NCBI RefSeq assembly: GCF_004664715.2
Contig: NC_051063.1
Span: 147,027,165-147,091,164, forward strand
DNA length: 64,000 bases
Direction: 5' to 3'
Origin: Peromyscus leucopus
Lineage: Eukaryota; Chordata; Mammalia; Rodentia; Cricetidae
In this document: positions 44,475-54,865 of the stretch, in pieces
Layout: each line of letters begins with the position of its first letter
How positions within the stretch are numbered: position 1 is the stretch's first letter
Notes under the pieces: generated by a model
Told to the model about the DNA's origin: nothing
The model's input: the letters and a program-made list of their open reading frames with translations, nothing else
Database searches by the model: none
Position numbers and translations under genes: made by a program

Positions 44475-44930
44475 TACTTTCTGAAGTTTCTGTTACATGT
44501 GGTTAACCTCAGTCTGAAAATAGACATGGAAACTTCCAGAAATAATTCAAAAGTTTTAAATTGCATGCCATCCCCAGCATGAAGAGATCGTGCACTGCCC
44601 CATTGCCGTGTAATGGAACTATGAACCATCCCATTGTGTGGGCCAGGGTGTCCACACCATATATGCTACCTACCAGTTAGCCACTGAGCAGCCATGTTAT
44701 CAGATGGATCGCTGTAGTAGGCCAGTGCTTACGTTCACTTGTCCTTTGCTTCACCGTGACTCCGAACAACAAGAGCAGCACTGCTGGCCGTTCAGAGTTT
44801 ATTATTATCATGGTAGTGCTGGTTATCAATCCTTCCCGTCTCCTAATTCATGTAGTACCTTATAGGGTCTCTATCCAAAGAAAAGTGTGTGTAATGTAGG
44901 TAAAGTGTTCAACAGCTGTAGTTCCAGATA
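44475..44930 (+). mobile_element. Tigger1 DNA transposon fossil
   Basis: 'gtttctgttacatgtggtta', 'acctcagtctgaaaatagac', 'gaaacttccagaaataattc', 'aaaagttttaaattgcatgc', then 'gttagccactgagcagccat', 'gttatcagatggatcgctgt' and 'ccagtgcttacgttcacttg' follow the 5' part of mammalian Tigger1 (TcMar-Tigger, pogo-like). No transposase frame survives. Confidence 0.8.
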
Positions 44931-46204
44931 TACGCTGCCCCTTAAAACGCATCCTTCATAAGCAAGAAGAGCCTACTATATTCTGAGCTATTAACCAAGG
45001 GCTTTGTTTCCTGCCTGAGGCGCTTTTTCCTTGACTTCATGCTACCCCATCATTTAGGCCATTCGGGTAGGCAGTTAGTTTAGACTCGCTGTCCTCAGGC
45101 CGGGGGCAACGCGACGGAGCACAGAGCACTTATACACGCGGACTTTCCAGAGGTGTTAGCTGCAAGAGCCTGGCTCCTCAGAGAGAAAAGTTCTTGGCTT
45201 TACGTCTGGGTTTCAGTTGGGAGCGGCTCTGAAGATAAAGTTGAGACCATAAACAGTAAGATAGAAAAAAAGGAATGCCGATGCTTCACTCAGGGGCCCG
45301 AGTTTGCCTGCAGTGGGAGGAGGGGGCTAGCTGGGAAATGAGGGAGGCAGTTACTGGCTCACAACCTGGCCCCGGCCTCTCTGGTCTAGCCTGGGCTATG
45401 TGCTGAAGGGAAATGCAAGAAACCCTGGAAGCATAGTCCCATTACAATTGCTCCATGGGGCCTAGGAGACAGTTCCACTTAAATAAACATGAAGTTGAGG
45501 CTGCCTCAAGTTGTCTCCCCATCATACCCGGGGCTGCCCCCAGGTCCTCATGTTTACATATATGCTCTAGCCATGTCATCTGTGCTCTGAGAAGCAAGGT
45601 TCAGAAAGGGGGAACGGAGCAAAGAAGAACATGTCTTAGGGATGCTTTCCAGTTGCTGGCTCAGGGTTCTACTTTCATCCTATTCAGTGAAAATGTTATC
45701 TCCAGAGAAGCTGGGGCACGGGTCTTTATTTTAGGAGATCAGGTGCCCAGTTCAAAGTCACAAGTCTCGAGATCCATTGGAGAGATATGTGGTAGGTAAC
45801 CAGCAGTCTCACCAGGATATGTGAAGGCACAAGATGCTCTGAGCTCGCCCATCAAGGCGTCTGCCAGTGCAGGGCATGTGAGACCTCATATGATTGTGCC
45901 CACACATGCCACTGCTGTGTGATCCCCCTTCTCAGCTCTAGCATGGGTTCTCCAGTTTGGAAGTCTGTGACCTCACTGTCTTAGGACTCTCCCTTGAACA
46001 AGGATATTTTACAAAGAAGAGCTGGCCCCAGGCCTATCAGAGTTGTCAAGTCCAATATGGCAGCCACTCCTCATGTGCCACTTTTGAAATATAAGGTTAA
46101 ATTGATTCAACCATACTAGCCATAGCTTCAAACATTCAACAGTCACATGGGGCTAATGGCTACCATATCAGACAGGACAGACACAGAACACTCCATTGCA
46201 GACA
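44931..46204. other. Unassigned DNA
   Basis: No gene recognised. A slightly CpG-richer patch (45090-45145) is too short for a CpG island. Confidence 0.4.
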
Positions 46205-46378
46205 GCTCTATTAATTGCTTCATAAATGCATGGATAGATGAGTGACATGTAAATGAATAGATAAGTTGGTAAGTAAATGGAAGCATGGGTACATGGATAA
46301 GATGAATGGGTGGACAGATAAGCAGGCAGGTGAGGGAATGGGTGTGTATAGATGCATAGATAGATAAGTGAATGCATG
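46205..46378 (+). repeat. Degenerate (GGAT/GAAT)n array
   Basis: Repeated GGATAGATGAGTGA-like and AAATGAATAG units with strong decay. It is the purine-rich partner of the ATCC array at 46690-46995. Confidence 0.85.
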
Positions 46379-46689
46379 ACGCAAGAAACCAGAATTCAAA
46401 GGCTCTTGCTGAGGGACCTAAAGCAGTGGAATTTACCTATCACTACCACTATTCTCATCCACATAGCTCCATACTCTGCCTCTATCTCTGCTGCTGGATA
46501 CTCTGCCTGATCCTGAGGCCTAGCCAAGAATCCAAATCCCAGCCAAGTCATGGATCCCAGTGTGGGAAGAGGGAGGGACCAACATGAACAGTCATTGAAT
46601 TTAGGACAAGGAAGCCTGAGATGCTGTTGACCTCTGTGATGGCTGACTGGGCAAATGAAAGCAAATTCTCTCTCTGCTTTCAATTTTTT
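46379..46689. other. Unassigned spacer
   Basis: About 310 bases of unique DNA between two arrays of opposite strand sense. Confidence 0.5.
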
Positions 46690-46995
46690 CTTCCTTCTAC
46701 CCATCTATCCATGCACCTCATCATCCATTAACTCACCCATCCATTCACTTAGCTACCTACCCATCTATCCACATATCCATTCACTCACCTGCCTATCCAT
46801 CCAAGCACTCATCTATTAACCAATGCTTCCATTTAGCTACTCACTCACCGATCCATCCACCCATTACCCATTTATCCATGTACCCAAGCATCCATCTGCC
46901 CATCTGTCCATTCATTCCCTCATCCATTCATTCATTTATTTACTTATCCACCCATATACTCAGCTGCCTATCTATTCAGTCATCCATACACTCAC
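46690..46995 (+). repeat. Degenerate (ATCC/ATTC)n array
   Basis: Repeated CATCCATTCACT- and CTATCCATCC-like units over about 300 bases, in the pyrimidine sense. Confidence 0.9.
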
Positions 46996-47000
46996 CTGCT

Positions 47001-47166
47001 TGAATGAGAATGGCCCTTATAGGCTCATATATTTGAATGTTTGGTTCTCAGTTGGTGGACTGTTTAGGAAGGATTAGGAGGCGTGACCTTGTTGGAAGAG
47101 GTGTGCCACTAGAGTCATGCTTTGAGGTTTCAAAAACCCATGCCAGGCTTAGTCTCTCTGTCTCTG

Positions 47167-47220
<54 letters not shown>

Positions 47221-47413
47221 GCTTGTGGATCATGATGTAAGCTCTCAGTTACTGACTGCATCAGCATCATACCTGCCTGCTTACTGCCATGCTCCCCACC
47301 ATAATGGTTGTGGACTCACACTCTAAAACTATAAGCAAGCCTCCAGTTAAATGCTTTCTTTTTAAGTTAAGGTCATGGTGTCTCTACACAGAAATAAAAA
47401 AATAACTAAAACA
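47001..47413 (+). mobile_element. MaLR-type LTR
   Basis: 'tgaatgagaatggcccttat', 'ctcatatatttgaatgtttg', 'ggattaggaggcgtgacctt', 'gttggaagaggtgtgccact', a (TC)n tract (47152-47219), 'gatgtaagctctcagttact', 'gcctgcttactgccatgctc' and the end 'cagaaataaaaaaataacta'. It leads straight into MaLR internal sequence. Confidence 0.75.
47152..47219 (+). repeat. (TC)n tract in the LTR
   Basis: TCTG-interrupted then pure TC, in the place where related MaLR LTRs carry CT tracts. Confidence 0.95.
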
Positions 47414-47414
47414 C

Positions 47415-47587
47415 GCCGGGCGGTTGGTGGCGCACGCCTTTAATCCCAGCACTCGGGAGACAGAGCCAGGGGGATCTCTGTGAGTTAGAGGCCAGCCTGG
47501 GCTACCAAGTGAGTCCCAGGAAAGGCACAAAGCTACACAGAGAAACCCTGTCTCAAAAAAACAAACAAACAACAACAACAACAAAAA
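47415..47587 (+). mobile_element. Full-length B1 SINE
   Basis: Head GCCGGGCGGTTGGTGGCGCA, 'ggccagcctgggctaccaag' and the middle 'gagtcccaggaaaggcacaa', the second cricetid-type block. The tail is AAACAAACAACAAC. Perfect duplication AACTAAAACA at 47404-47413 and 47588-47597. Confidence 0.97.
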
Positions 47588-47597
47588 AACTAAAACA

Positions 47598-48216
47598 GAA
47601 GTTGGCACCAGGAGTGGGGTATTACTGTGATGGGTCTGACCATGCTGCGTTTTGAGACTTTGGGAATTTTGGTTAGGAAAGTGGTTGAATGCTGTAAATA
47701 AGGCTTTTAAAAGGCCATACTAGCAGGAATTTGGGAGACAGTGATGCTGAGAGAGCAATGTGGACTGTGGGGGCTGAGCTCAAGAGGTTTCAGAGGGGAA
47801 TAATATTATCATCCGAGCTAGAGACCATTCTGGTGATCTTTTTGTGAAGGACGTGGCTGCTTTTTACCCTTGTCCTTAGAATCTGCGTGAATGTGAAGTT
47901 TTGGGTTAATAGCATTGGCAGGTAAGATTTCAAGGCAGCCTAGTATTGACCATGTCATGTGGTTATTATTAATGAGCACTCTTTTGCAGAGCTATAATAA
48001 AAAGAGTAAGTGGGCAAAAGAAATAGGAAATGACAATTTGAGGAGAAAAGGAGCACTAGGGAATGTAGTGTTGAAGCCAAACTCTGTGCTCAGAGAGATG
48101 AAAAGTTTAAAAGCATGATGCTAAACAGGATAAAGGAAATGGTGAGCTCCGGGTGAGACCCCATGCAGCTAATACTGCAACTTGTGAAAGAAAAAGACCT
48201 GAGAGATTTCCTCCAC

Positions 48217-48260
<44 letters not shown>

Positions 48261-48630
48261 AAACAAACAAACAAACAAACAAAAAAAAAACACCACAGCT
48301 GTAAAGCAAAGCTTATGCAAATGAAAGTCAAGGAGGAAGTGGGATTCCAGTCCAAGCAGGCAGAAATTGGCAGCTTTGGCCATGTGGTTCTGGTTTTAGA
48401 GTCAAGAACACAGTAGTAAAGGGTGTGGAATCTTCCTCATGGTTAAGGAAAGCCACTGAGAGGCCAGGTGTGTGGCAAGGGAGTCCCTGCCTAGAGCCCT
48501 GAAGAGACCACGGAGTAAAGCTGTAAGTGGAGTCTGGATTGCGCTGGAGACCCCAAGATGCTGCAGATGCCAGAGTCATGGAACATCTGCTGAGGGCTGC
48601 AAACAGGAAGTGGAACCAAGCCGGGTGCAG
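47598..48630 (+). mobile_element. MaLR internal sequence
   Basis: It begins 'gaagttggcaccaggagtgg', the usual first bases after a MaLR 5' LTR, and continues 'gaatgctgtaaataaggctt', 'gaccattctggtgatctttt', 'aaggacgtggctgctttt'. MaLR internals are non-coding or carry only gag relics; no frame is intact here. No 3' LTR is seen before the next repeat at 48632. Confidence 0.65.
48218..48290 (+). repeat. A42 homopolymer and (CAAA)n
   Basis: About 42 consecutive A (48218-48259), then six CAAA units and a further A10. The exact length in an assembly is uncertain. Confidence 0.95.
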
Positions 48631-48631
48631 C

Positions 48632-49030
48632 TCGTCTTAGTTAGGGTTTCTATTGCTGATGAAGAGACACCTCGACCATGGCAACTCTTATAAAGGCAAA
48701 CCTTTAACTGGGGCTGGCTTACAGGTCCAGAGGTTCCGCCCATTATCGTCATGGTGAGAAGCACGGTGGCACATGGGCAGATGTGGCATGGGGAAGAAGT
48801 CAAGAGTTCAACATCTGGATCAGCAGGCAGCAGGAAGTGAGACACTGGGCCTGGCTTGAACTTATGAAACCTCGAAGCCCAGCCCAGTGACACACTTCCT
48901 TCAGCAAGGCCACACCTACTCCAGTACAGCTGTACCTTCTAATCCCTGTCAAGTATCACCACTCCCTAATGACGAAGCATTCAAATCTATGAGCCTATGG
49001 GGGCCATTCCTATACCAACCACCACAACAC
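48632..49030 (+). mobile_element. Modular rodent repeat, type 1 (best copy)
   Basis: 'gtcttagttagggtttctat', 'gaagagacacctcgaccatg', 'gcaactcttataaaggcaaa', 'cctttaactggggctggctt', 'cagtgacacacttccttcag', 'caaggccacacctactccag', 'tgagcctatgggggccattc' and 'ctataccaaccaccacaaca' as the end. Confidence 0.85.
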
Positions 49031-49072
49031 CTATCTACCTGTTTCCATTTACTCATGCACACATCTACTCAC

Positions 49073-49350
49073 TGTAGTGGGTAGCTGTTCCAGTTTTGAC
49101 CTGAAAATACCACCGCCTACAAGGTGGAGCTGAGACAGGATCCCTGAAGACCGAAGATCCGGATGGTTCCAGGATCTCTTGGTTCCTGGATCCTGGATGC
49201 TGGAGGTAGCCTGAGCACAGTTCTCCAGAGAACACCGCCGGACTGCGCTACACCTTTCCCAGACCCTGTAACCTATCCCTTCACTTGTAAGTTACCCCAC
49301 AAAATAAACCTCCCTTTTAACTATATGGAGTGGCCTTAATATTTCTACCA
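49073..49350 (+). mobile_element. LTR-like element, family Z
   Basis: It starts 'tgtagtgggtagctgttcca' and includes 'ctacaaggtggagctgagac', 'accctgtaacctatcccttc' and 'acaaaataaacctccctttt' (polyadenylation-like), with the end 'aatatttctacca'. Size and TG...CA ends fit a short LTR. There is only one copy here and no clear duplication. Confidence 0.5.
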
Positions 49351-49725
49351 ATAACCAACCAACCAATTTCCACTTGTGTAGCTGTTTCCTCTTAATTGAA
49401 ATATTTCCTCCTGGAGGAAGGAGGGAGGCTGACATTTACAAGGCTCAAGATGTAAATGAAATTTATAAGGTTCGGGAAGTTCCTGAACCTTACAAGAGTC
49501 ACAAGGCACCTCCCCAAGGTACATAAGCTGTAGCAGTTGCTGGTGAGCAGAGACTGTGATGGGCAGAGCTTCCTGAAATGTATGCAAGGGGCTATAGAGG
49601 TGTAGCTTTCATGAGTTGTCTGTCACCTGTGCTGGGGTGACTTTTCAGTGTCATGATAGATGCCTTTGGGTCTCCTGTATTCCTCTAAGTAACCCCAATA
49701 AGCTTACTGGTTGACTAAGTTGGAC
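49351..49725 (+). mobile_element. LTR-like repeat, family Y
   Basis: 'ttcctcctggaggaaggagg', 'gctttcatgagttgtctgtc', 'acctgtgctggggtgacttt', 'aagtaaccccaataagctta', 'ctggttgactaagttggact' match the order at 31895-32275. Confidence 0.7.
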
Positions 49726-49736
49726 TTGGTGGTTTG

Positions 49737-49909
49737 TTTTTTTTTTTTTTTTTTTTTTTTTTGGTTTTTCGAGACAGGGTTTCTCTGTGTAGCTTTGCGC
49801 CTTTCCTGGGACTCACTTGGTAGCCCAGACTGGCCTCGAACTCACAGAGATCTGCCTGCCTCTGCCTCCCGAGTGCTGGGATTAAAGGCGTGCGCCACCA
49901 CCACCCGGC
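49737..49909 (-). mobile_element. Full-length B1 SINE (minus strand)
   Basis: T-run, 'cgagacagggtttctctgtg', the middle 'gcctttcctgggactcactt' (second cricetid-type block, inverted), reversed head ending 'gcgtgcgccaccaccacccg'. Confidence 0.97.
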
Positions 49910-49914
49910 CTTTC

Positions 49915-50432
49915 ATTTCTTTTTTCTTTTAATTTTTTTTTATTTTTTAATTTTCCTTATTAAGAAATTTTCTACTCACTCCTCATACTATCCACAGACC
50001 CCCCCTCCTCCCTCCTCCCACCCCCAGCCCTCTTTCCCAAGCCACCCCGCATCCCTACATCCCCCAAATCGAGGTCTCCCAAGGGGAGTCAGCAGAGCCC
50101 AGCTCACTGAGCCTAGGCAGGTCCAAGCCCCTTCCCACTGCACCAAGGCTGTGCAAGGTGTCACACCACAGGTACCGGGTTCCAGAAGCCTGCCCATGCA
50201 CCAGGGACAGATCCCGATTCCCCCCAAACAGTTAGAGCCAAGCAACTATCTTCCTTATCCAGAGGGCCTAGTCCAGTCCCATGGGGGCTCCACAGCCACG
50301 AGTCCACAGTTCATGGGTTTCCACTAGTGTGGTTCGTCATCAGTGGAGTCATTTCTTTGGTTAGTCATCGATGCCCTATCTGGGGTGAACAGATACTTGT
50401 TTATGTCTCCTTAGGAAAACTAGCAGGACAAT
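49915..50432 (-). mobile_element. Rodent L1 3' UTR (minus strand)
   Basis: T-rich start, C-rich tract (50002-50060), 'gggagtcagcagagcccagc', 'gcctaggcaggtccaagccc', 'cttcccactgcaccaaggct', 'cctgcccatgcaccagggac' and 'ttccttatccagagggccta'. These are strong landmarks of rodent L1 3' UTRs. No coding part remains. Confidence 0.88.
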
Positions 50433-50439
50433 TAGCAAC

Positions 50440-50872
50440 TGTCTTAGTTAGGGTTTCTGTTGCTGTGATAAAACATCATGATTCAAGGTGTTTTATTCTT
50501 GGAAAAGAGAGGCTTCCTATTCAGCTTACATCTTATAGTTCGACATCCAGGGAAGTCAGGGTAAGGACTGGAGGCAGGAACCTAGGGGCAGGAACTGATG
50601 CAGAGGCCGTGGAGGAATGCTGCTTCTCAGCTTGCTCCCCTAGGCTTACTCAGCTTTCTTTTTTATATACCCCAGGACCACTTACCCAAGGGTGGCACTG
50701 CCCCCATGAGCTGGGCCCTCCCACATCAACTCCTAATTAAGAAAACACGCTACAGACTGGCCTAAAGGCAAATCTTATAAAGGCACTTTCTCAATTGAGA
50801 GTCCCTCTTCCCAAATGACTCTAGCTTGTGTCAAGTTGACATAAGACTAACCAGGACAGCTCCCAAACATGG
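50440..50872 (+). mobile_element. Modular rodent repeat, type 2 (best copy)
   Basis: 'gtcttagttagggtttctgt', 'gataaaacatcatgattcaa', 'ggaggcaggaacctagggg', 'gatgcagaggccgtggagga', 'gagctgggccctcccacatc', 'aattaagaaaacacgctaca', 'tagcttgtgtcaagttgaca', 'aagactaaccaggaca' at the end. Confidence 0.88.
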
Positions 50873-50989
50873 ACCAACATAACCAAAGATGGTTATGAGG
50901 AGTTGTTACATGGTCCCTATAATGGGTGATGAGACATGCGACTGTGGCTGATCATGTGACAGTGGAGTGTCTGCTGGGGGGGTAATGCT

Positions 50990-51178
50990 CTGTTTATCTA
51001 TCTACCCACCCATCATCCATCTATCCATGTGACCATGCCCCATCCACGCTCCCACCTATCTACCCATCCTATCCATTTGTCCATCCATCCGTTCATTATC
51101 TACCCATTCATCTCTCTATCTATCCATCCTAGCATCCACCAGTCTCCATACATCCATCTACCTGTTAACTCACCCATG
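50990..51178 (+). repeat. Degenerate (ATCC)n array
   Basis: CTATCTACCCACC- and CCATCCATCCG-like units in pyrimidine sense, decayed. Confidence 0.88.
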
Positions 51179-51349
51179 TGGTACCTCCCCTTCCTGCTTT
51201 CCAGACACTGAAGGTACAGAAACAAATGAGCCATAGTCACTTCAACATGAAAGTAATTATCAAAACAATAATTGATAGGGTGACAAGATAAGTACCCTGA
51301 CAGATGTGGCTTGAATGTCGTGGAGACACAGTAACTTCTTCCTCTAAGA

Positions 51350-51765
51350 GTGTATTGCCTATTTTTCTGTCAACTTGACACAAGCTGGAGTCATCAGAGA
51401 GAAAGGAGCCTTAATGGAGAAAACGCCTCCATAAGATCCAGCTGGAAGGCATTTTCTCAACTAATATTCAATGAGGGAGGCCCTAGCCTATTGTGGGAGG
51501 TGCTATCCTTGGGCTGGTGGTCCCGGGTTCTATGAGAAAGCACACTGAACAAGCAGTGAGAAACAAGCCAGTAAGCCAGTACCCCTCCATGGCCTCTGCA
51601 TCAGTCCCTGCCTCCAGGTTCCTGCCCTGTTTGAGTTCCTGTCTTGACTTCCTTCGATGAACAGCAACATGCAAGTGCAAGCCAAATAAACCCTTTCCTC
51701 CCCAACTTGCTTTCTGGTCATGGTGTTTCGTTGAAGCAACAGAAACCCTAAGACAAAGAATATTT
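51350..51765 (-). mobile_element. Modular rodent repeat, type 2 (minus strand)
   Basis: It begins with 'ctgtcaacttgacacaagct' (inverted 3' end), then 'cctccataagatccagctgg', 'catggcctctgcatcagtcc', 'ctgcctccaggttcctgccc', and ends 'acagaaaccctaagacaaag' (inverted head). Confidence 0.88.
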
Positions 51766-53034
51766 CCTCCATGTGCTGAGACTGGGGACGTCTTCAGAAT
51801 AACAGAGCAAATAGACTGTCCTACATGCCAGTAATCTCTGAAAATAGCCCCATCAGTGCACAGGGGAGCTTTTTAACAGACCTACACAATTGCTTACTCC
51901 AGTCAAATAGACAGCATGGACCAACCATCACAGCTGTCAGTCAGTCCAAATGCTGGGTCTGTCCCCCAGACTACCAGAGGGAGGCTTGCAGTGGCCAAGA
52001 GACCCCCTGTTCGGGCAACGTGTCTCCCAGGTCAGTGACTCACCTACGTGCCCTGGGGCTCCAGGTCTCAGGTTGTCAAGTCTCCACCCTCCAACAAGAA
52101 CAAGCCCAGGACTTCTTGAGACATGAGCTCACCTGCAAAGGAGCCTGGCAAAGACACTCCAGCTCCATCTTCTTCTGAGAGGAGATGGAAGGGGCTGTGG
52201 CTTGGCCAAAGGTTCAGCTGTTGGTGCCTCGTGTATGAAAGGTAGACGAACTGACTTGCAGGATTGAAGAGGGCGTAAATGACTGTGGGTGGGGTTGGCC
52301 TACAGCTAGTGCCTAATAAATAATACATGTAGAGCTGTAATGTGAGAGAGGTCCCTTTACACTCTGAAGATATAAACTAGGATATGAGGTGCACAAGATC
52401 ATTTCTGAAGCTTGACAAGCCTGACCGAAATCATCTTACACCCGGGCTCTGGTTTGTACTGGGGGAAAGGACAGCACACGGTGAATCGAGCCACCTTTGA
52501 CCTGGTAGGGAGATCAGCTTCCCCCACACTTCACCTCCTCCTCAGAGAGTTTTCATGACACACATCACCAGGCCAGACAGCCTGGAGATGTAAGATCCCC
52601 AGGGAACTGCCGTTTACAATCATACGATTGGCCACGGAGCGTCGATTGCTGCTGGTGATAGGCAGCGCCCAAGCACACCCGAGGGTGAGCTGGATGGCTG
52701 CCTTTCACGACTGGTTGTTTAAAGTTTAAGATCAGATCGATTCGCTGTAAACACAGCTTGAGAGCTGAGTGGGCCATGGGGTTTGCACACTCATTTCTCC
52801 CCTATAAAAACACACCCCACAGGCAACATCTGCTCAAGAGTTTGGGTCGAATAAGCCAATGGAGTTTTCAGAGCACCAGGTGCTGGGTTCCATTTGTGGG
52901 AGGCTGTGAAATCACTCAAACAGCTCTGCAGCGAATGTTTGCCCTACTTGTTGCTAGGCAGCAAGCTAGACAGGCATAGCCCGGTACTGAAGTTGGGGAG
53001 CAGATAACTAGGCTCCTGTGATAGTGTGATAATG
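51766..53034. other. Unassigned mostly unique DNA
   Basis: No gene or repeat recognised. A frame of 117 codons (51825-52178) lacks a known domain. Confidence 0.4.
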
Positions 53035-53355
53035 AAACTGAGATGACCCAGTTGATAGTGCTTGCCATATAACCATGAAGGCCTGAGTTCAAACTCCAAC
53101 ACCCTCCTAAAAAATCCAGGCATGCTGCAAGCGTTTGTAATCCCAGCCAGGCAGCAGAGATTACAAGCCCTGAGCCCCTGGGTCTCACTGGCCATCCAGC
53201 CTTTCCTAATTGGCAATCCCCAGGTCCCATGAGAGAGCATGTCTCAAAGAAGCAAGGCAAACAGCTCCAGAGGAATGACCCCAAGGTTGATCTCAGGCCT
53301 CCACAGCCATGGACATACACGGGGACACTCCCCTGCATGCCCACACACAAAAAAC
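53035..53355 (+). mobile_element. B3 SINE (diverged)
   Basis: 'agatgacccagttgatagtg', 'cttgccatataaccatgaag', 'gcctgagttcaaactccaac', 'gggtctcactggccatccag', 'cacggggacactcccctgca'. The full B3 order can be read. Confidence 0.8.
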
Positions 53356-53892
53356 GAGCAAGCAAGGAAGGGAGAAATTACAAAGCAAGACTTGGAGGCT
53401 AGAGAATAAGCCATTTGCTGAATGAAAACAAGCGGGAAATAAAACATGAGACATGGGCATGATATGTTTAAATGGCCCGAGGCAGACGTTGGCTTGCAAG
53501 ATTAAGCCAAGTGGAGCACAGAGAGGAGGCTGGGAGAGGAGGACGTGGCCAGTTAGCAACAGTAGGTTTAATCCTTAGTTAAATGAGAGGGAGACTTGGC
53601 GCAAAGGAGCCACACACTCCTCTGAACTACGGCTAAGGGCTAGCCCTTTTCTGTGGCTCTTAGTGGGGGATGGAGGAGAAAGAGCAAAGGTGAGAACAGG
53701 AGGCCTTGGGAACTACAGAGCCAAAATGTGCTGCAAGACAGAAGCCAATGCCACTCGCCGCTGGACTGGCTACAGCGTAGGAAGGAAAGAACTCAGCAAC
53801 TCATAACCTGCTGGCTTGAAAATAGCGGCACATGCTGTGTGTCTGTGGTGTGCGGAATGTGGGTGGACACAGGGGAAAGAGAGATTCCGAGG
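53356..53892. other. Unassigned DNA
   Basis: No gene or repeat recognised. Confidence 0.4.
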
Positions 53893-54210
53893 GCTGAAGA
53901 AATGGCTCAATCAGTAGAGTCCTTGCCACAGAAGTGCGAGGACCTTAGTTCAACCCCCTCGGCACCCATATATATGGGCATGGGGGTGCACATTTGTAAT
54001 CTCAGTATTGGCGAGGGCTGGGGTTTGCTGACCCCAGTCTAGCACAATCAGGGAGCTCTGGGTTCAGTGAGACCCTGCCTCAGAAAACCATGTGAAGAGT
54101 GACTGGGGGAGATACCAACACTGACCTGTGGCTCCCACACAGAAACACACACATATGTATTTGTGCACAAAATAAAGTAAAATAAAAAATAGAGAGGAAG
54201 AAGAGAGATC
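53893..54210 (+). mobile_element. B3 SINE
   Basis: 'gggctgaagaaatggctcaa', 'tcagtagagtccttgccaca', 'aagtgcgaggaccttagttc', 'gtgcacatttgtaatctcag', 'gttcagtgagaccctgcctc' and an A-rich end with AATAAA. It is a near-complete element. Confidence 0.88.
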
Positions 54211-54304
54211 TCTGCAATTAGAGACTGGGAAATGACCAAATGCCCATGTCAAGTGGCCTAGGCACATCAGGAATTCAGAGGAGAGGGCTGCCTGGAGCCA
54301 GCCA

Positions 54305-54865
54305 CGAGTCTCACTTTTCTATGGCTACGATAAACACAATGACCAAAAAAGCAAGATGGAGAAGAAAGGGTGTATTTCAGCCTACAGTTGTAGTCCATCA
54401 TGAAGGAAAGCTGGGGCAGGAACTCAAGGCAGGAACCTGGCATCAGGAACTGAAGCAGAAGCCATGGAGGAATGCTGTTTCCTGGCTTGCTCGGCCTGCT
54501 TTCTTACGCAGTTCAGGACCACCTGCCCGGAGGCGGCACTGCTCCCAGTGGGTTAGAATAACTAATCAAGACGGTGCTTGAGCCGGGTGGCGGTGACGCA
54601 CACCTTTAATCCCAGCACTCGGAAGGGAGGCAGAGTCAGGCAGATCTCTGTGAGTTCGAGGCCAGCCTGGTGTACACAGCGAGATCCAGGACAGGCACCC
54701 AAACTACTGCACAAAGAATCCCTGTCTCGAAAAACCAAATAAATAAAAAAAAAAAAGACAGTGGTGCTTGACAGACTTGCCTATGTGCCCATCTACGGAG
54801 ACCTTTTCTCTTCCCATACAACTCTAGCTGTGTCAAGTTGACATAAAGCCAACCAACATACCACG
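54305..54865 (+). mobile_element. Modular rodent repeat, type 2, split by B1
   Basis: 'ttctatggctacgataaaca', 'gtgtatttcagcctacagtt', 'gaagcagaagccatggagga', 'cggcctgctttcttacgcag' before the B1. After it come 'cttgcctatgtgcccatcta' and 'agctgtgtcaagttgacata'. Confidence 0.85.
54582..54754 (+). mobile_element. Full-length B1 SINE
   Basis: Head GCCGGGTGGCGGTGACGCA, middle 'gagatccaggacaggcaccc' (first cricetid-type block). The duplication AAGACGGTGCTTGA (54568-54581) / AAGACAGTGGTGCTTGA (54755-54771) lies in the host repeat. Confidence 0.97.

Noticed and set aside
45090..45145. Possible CpG island or promoter
   Set aside because: Only a handful of CpGs in about 55 bases, with CpG-poor surroundings.
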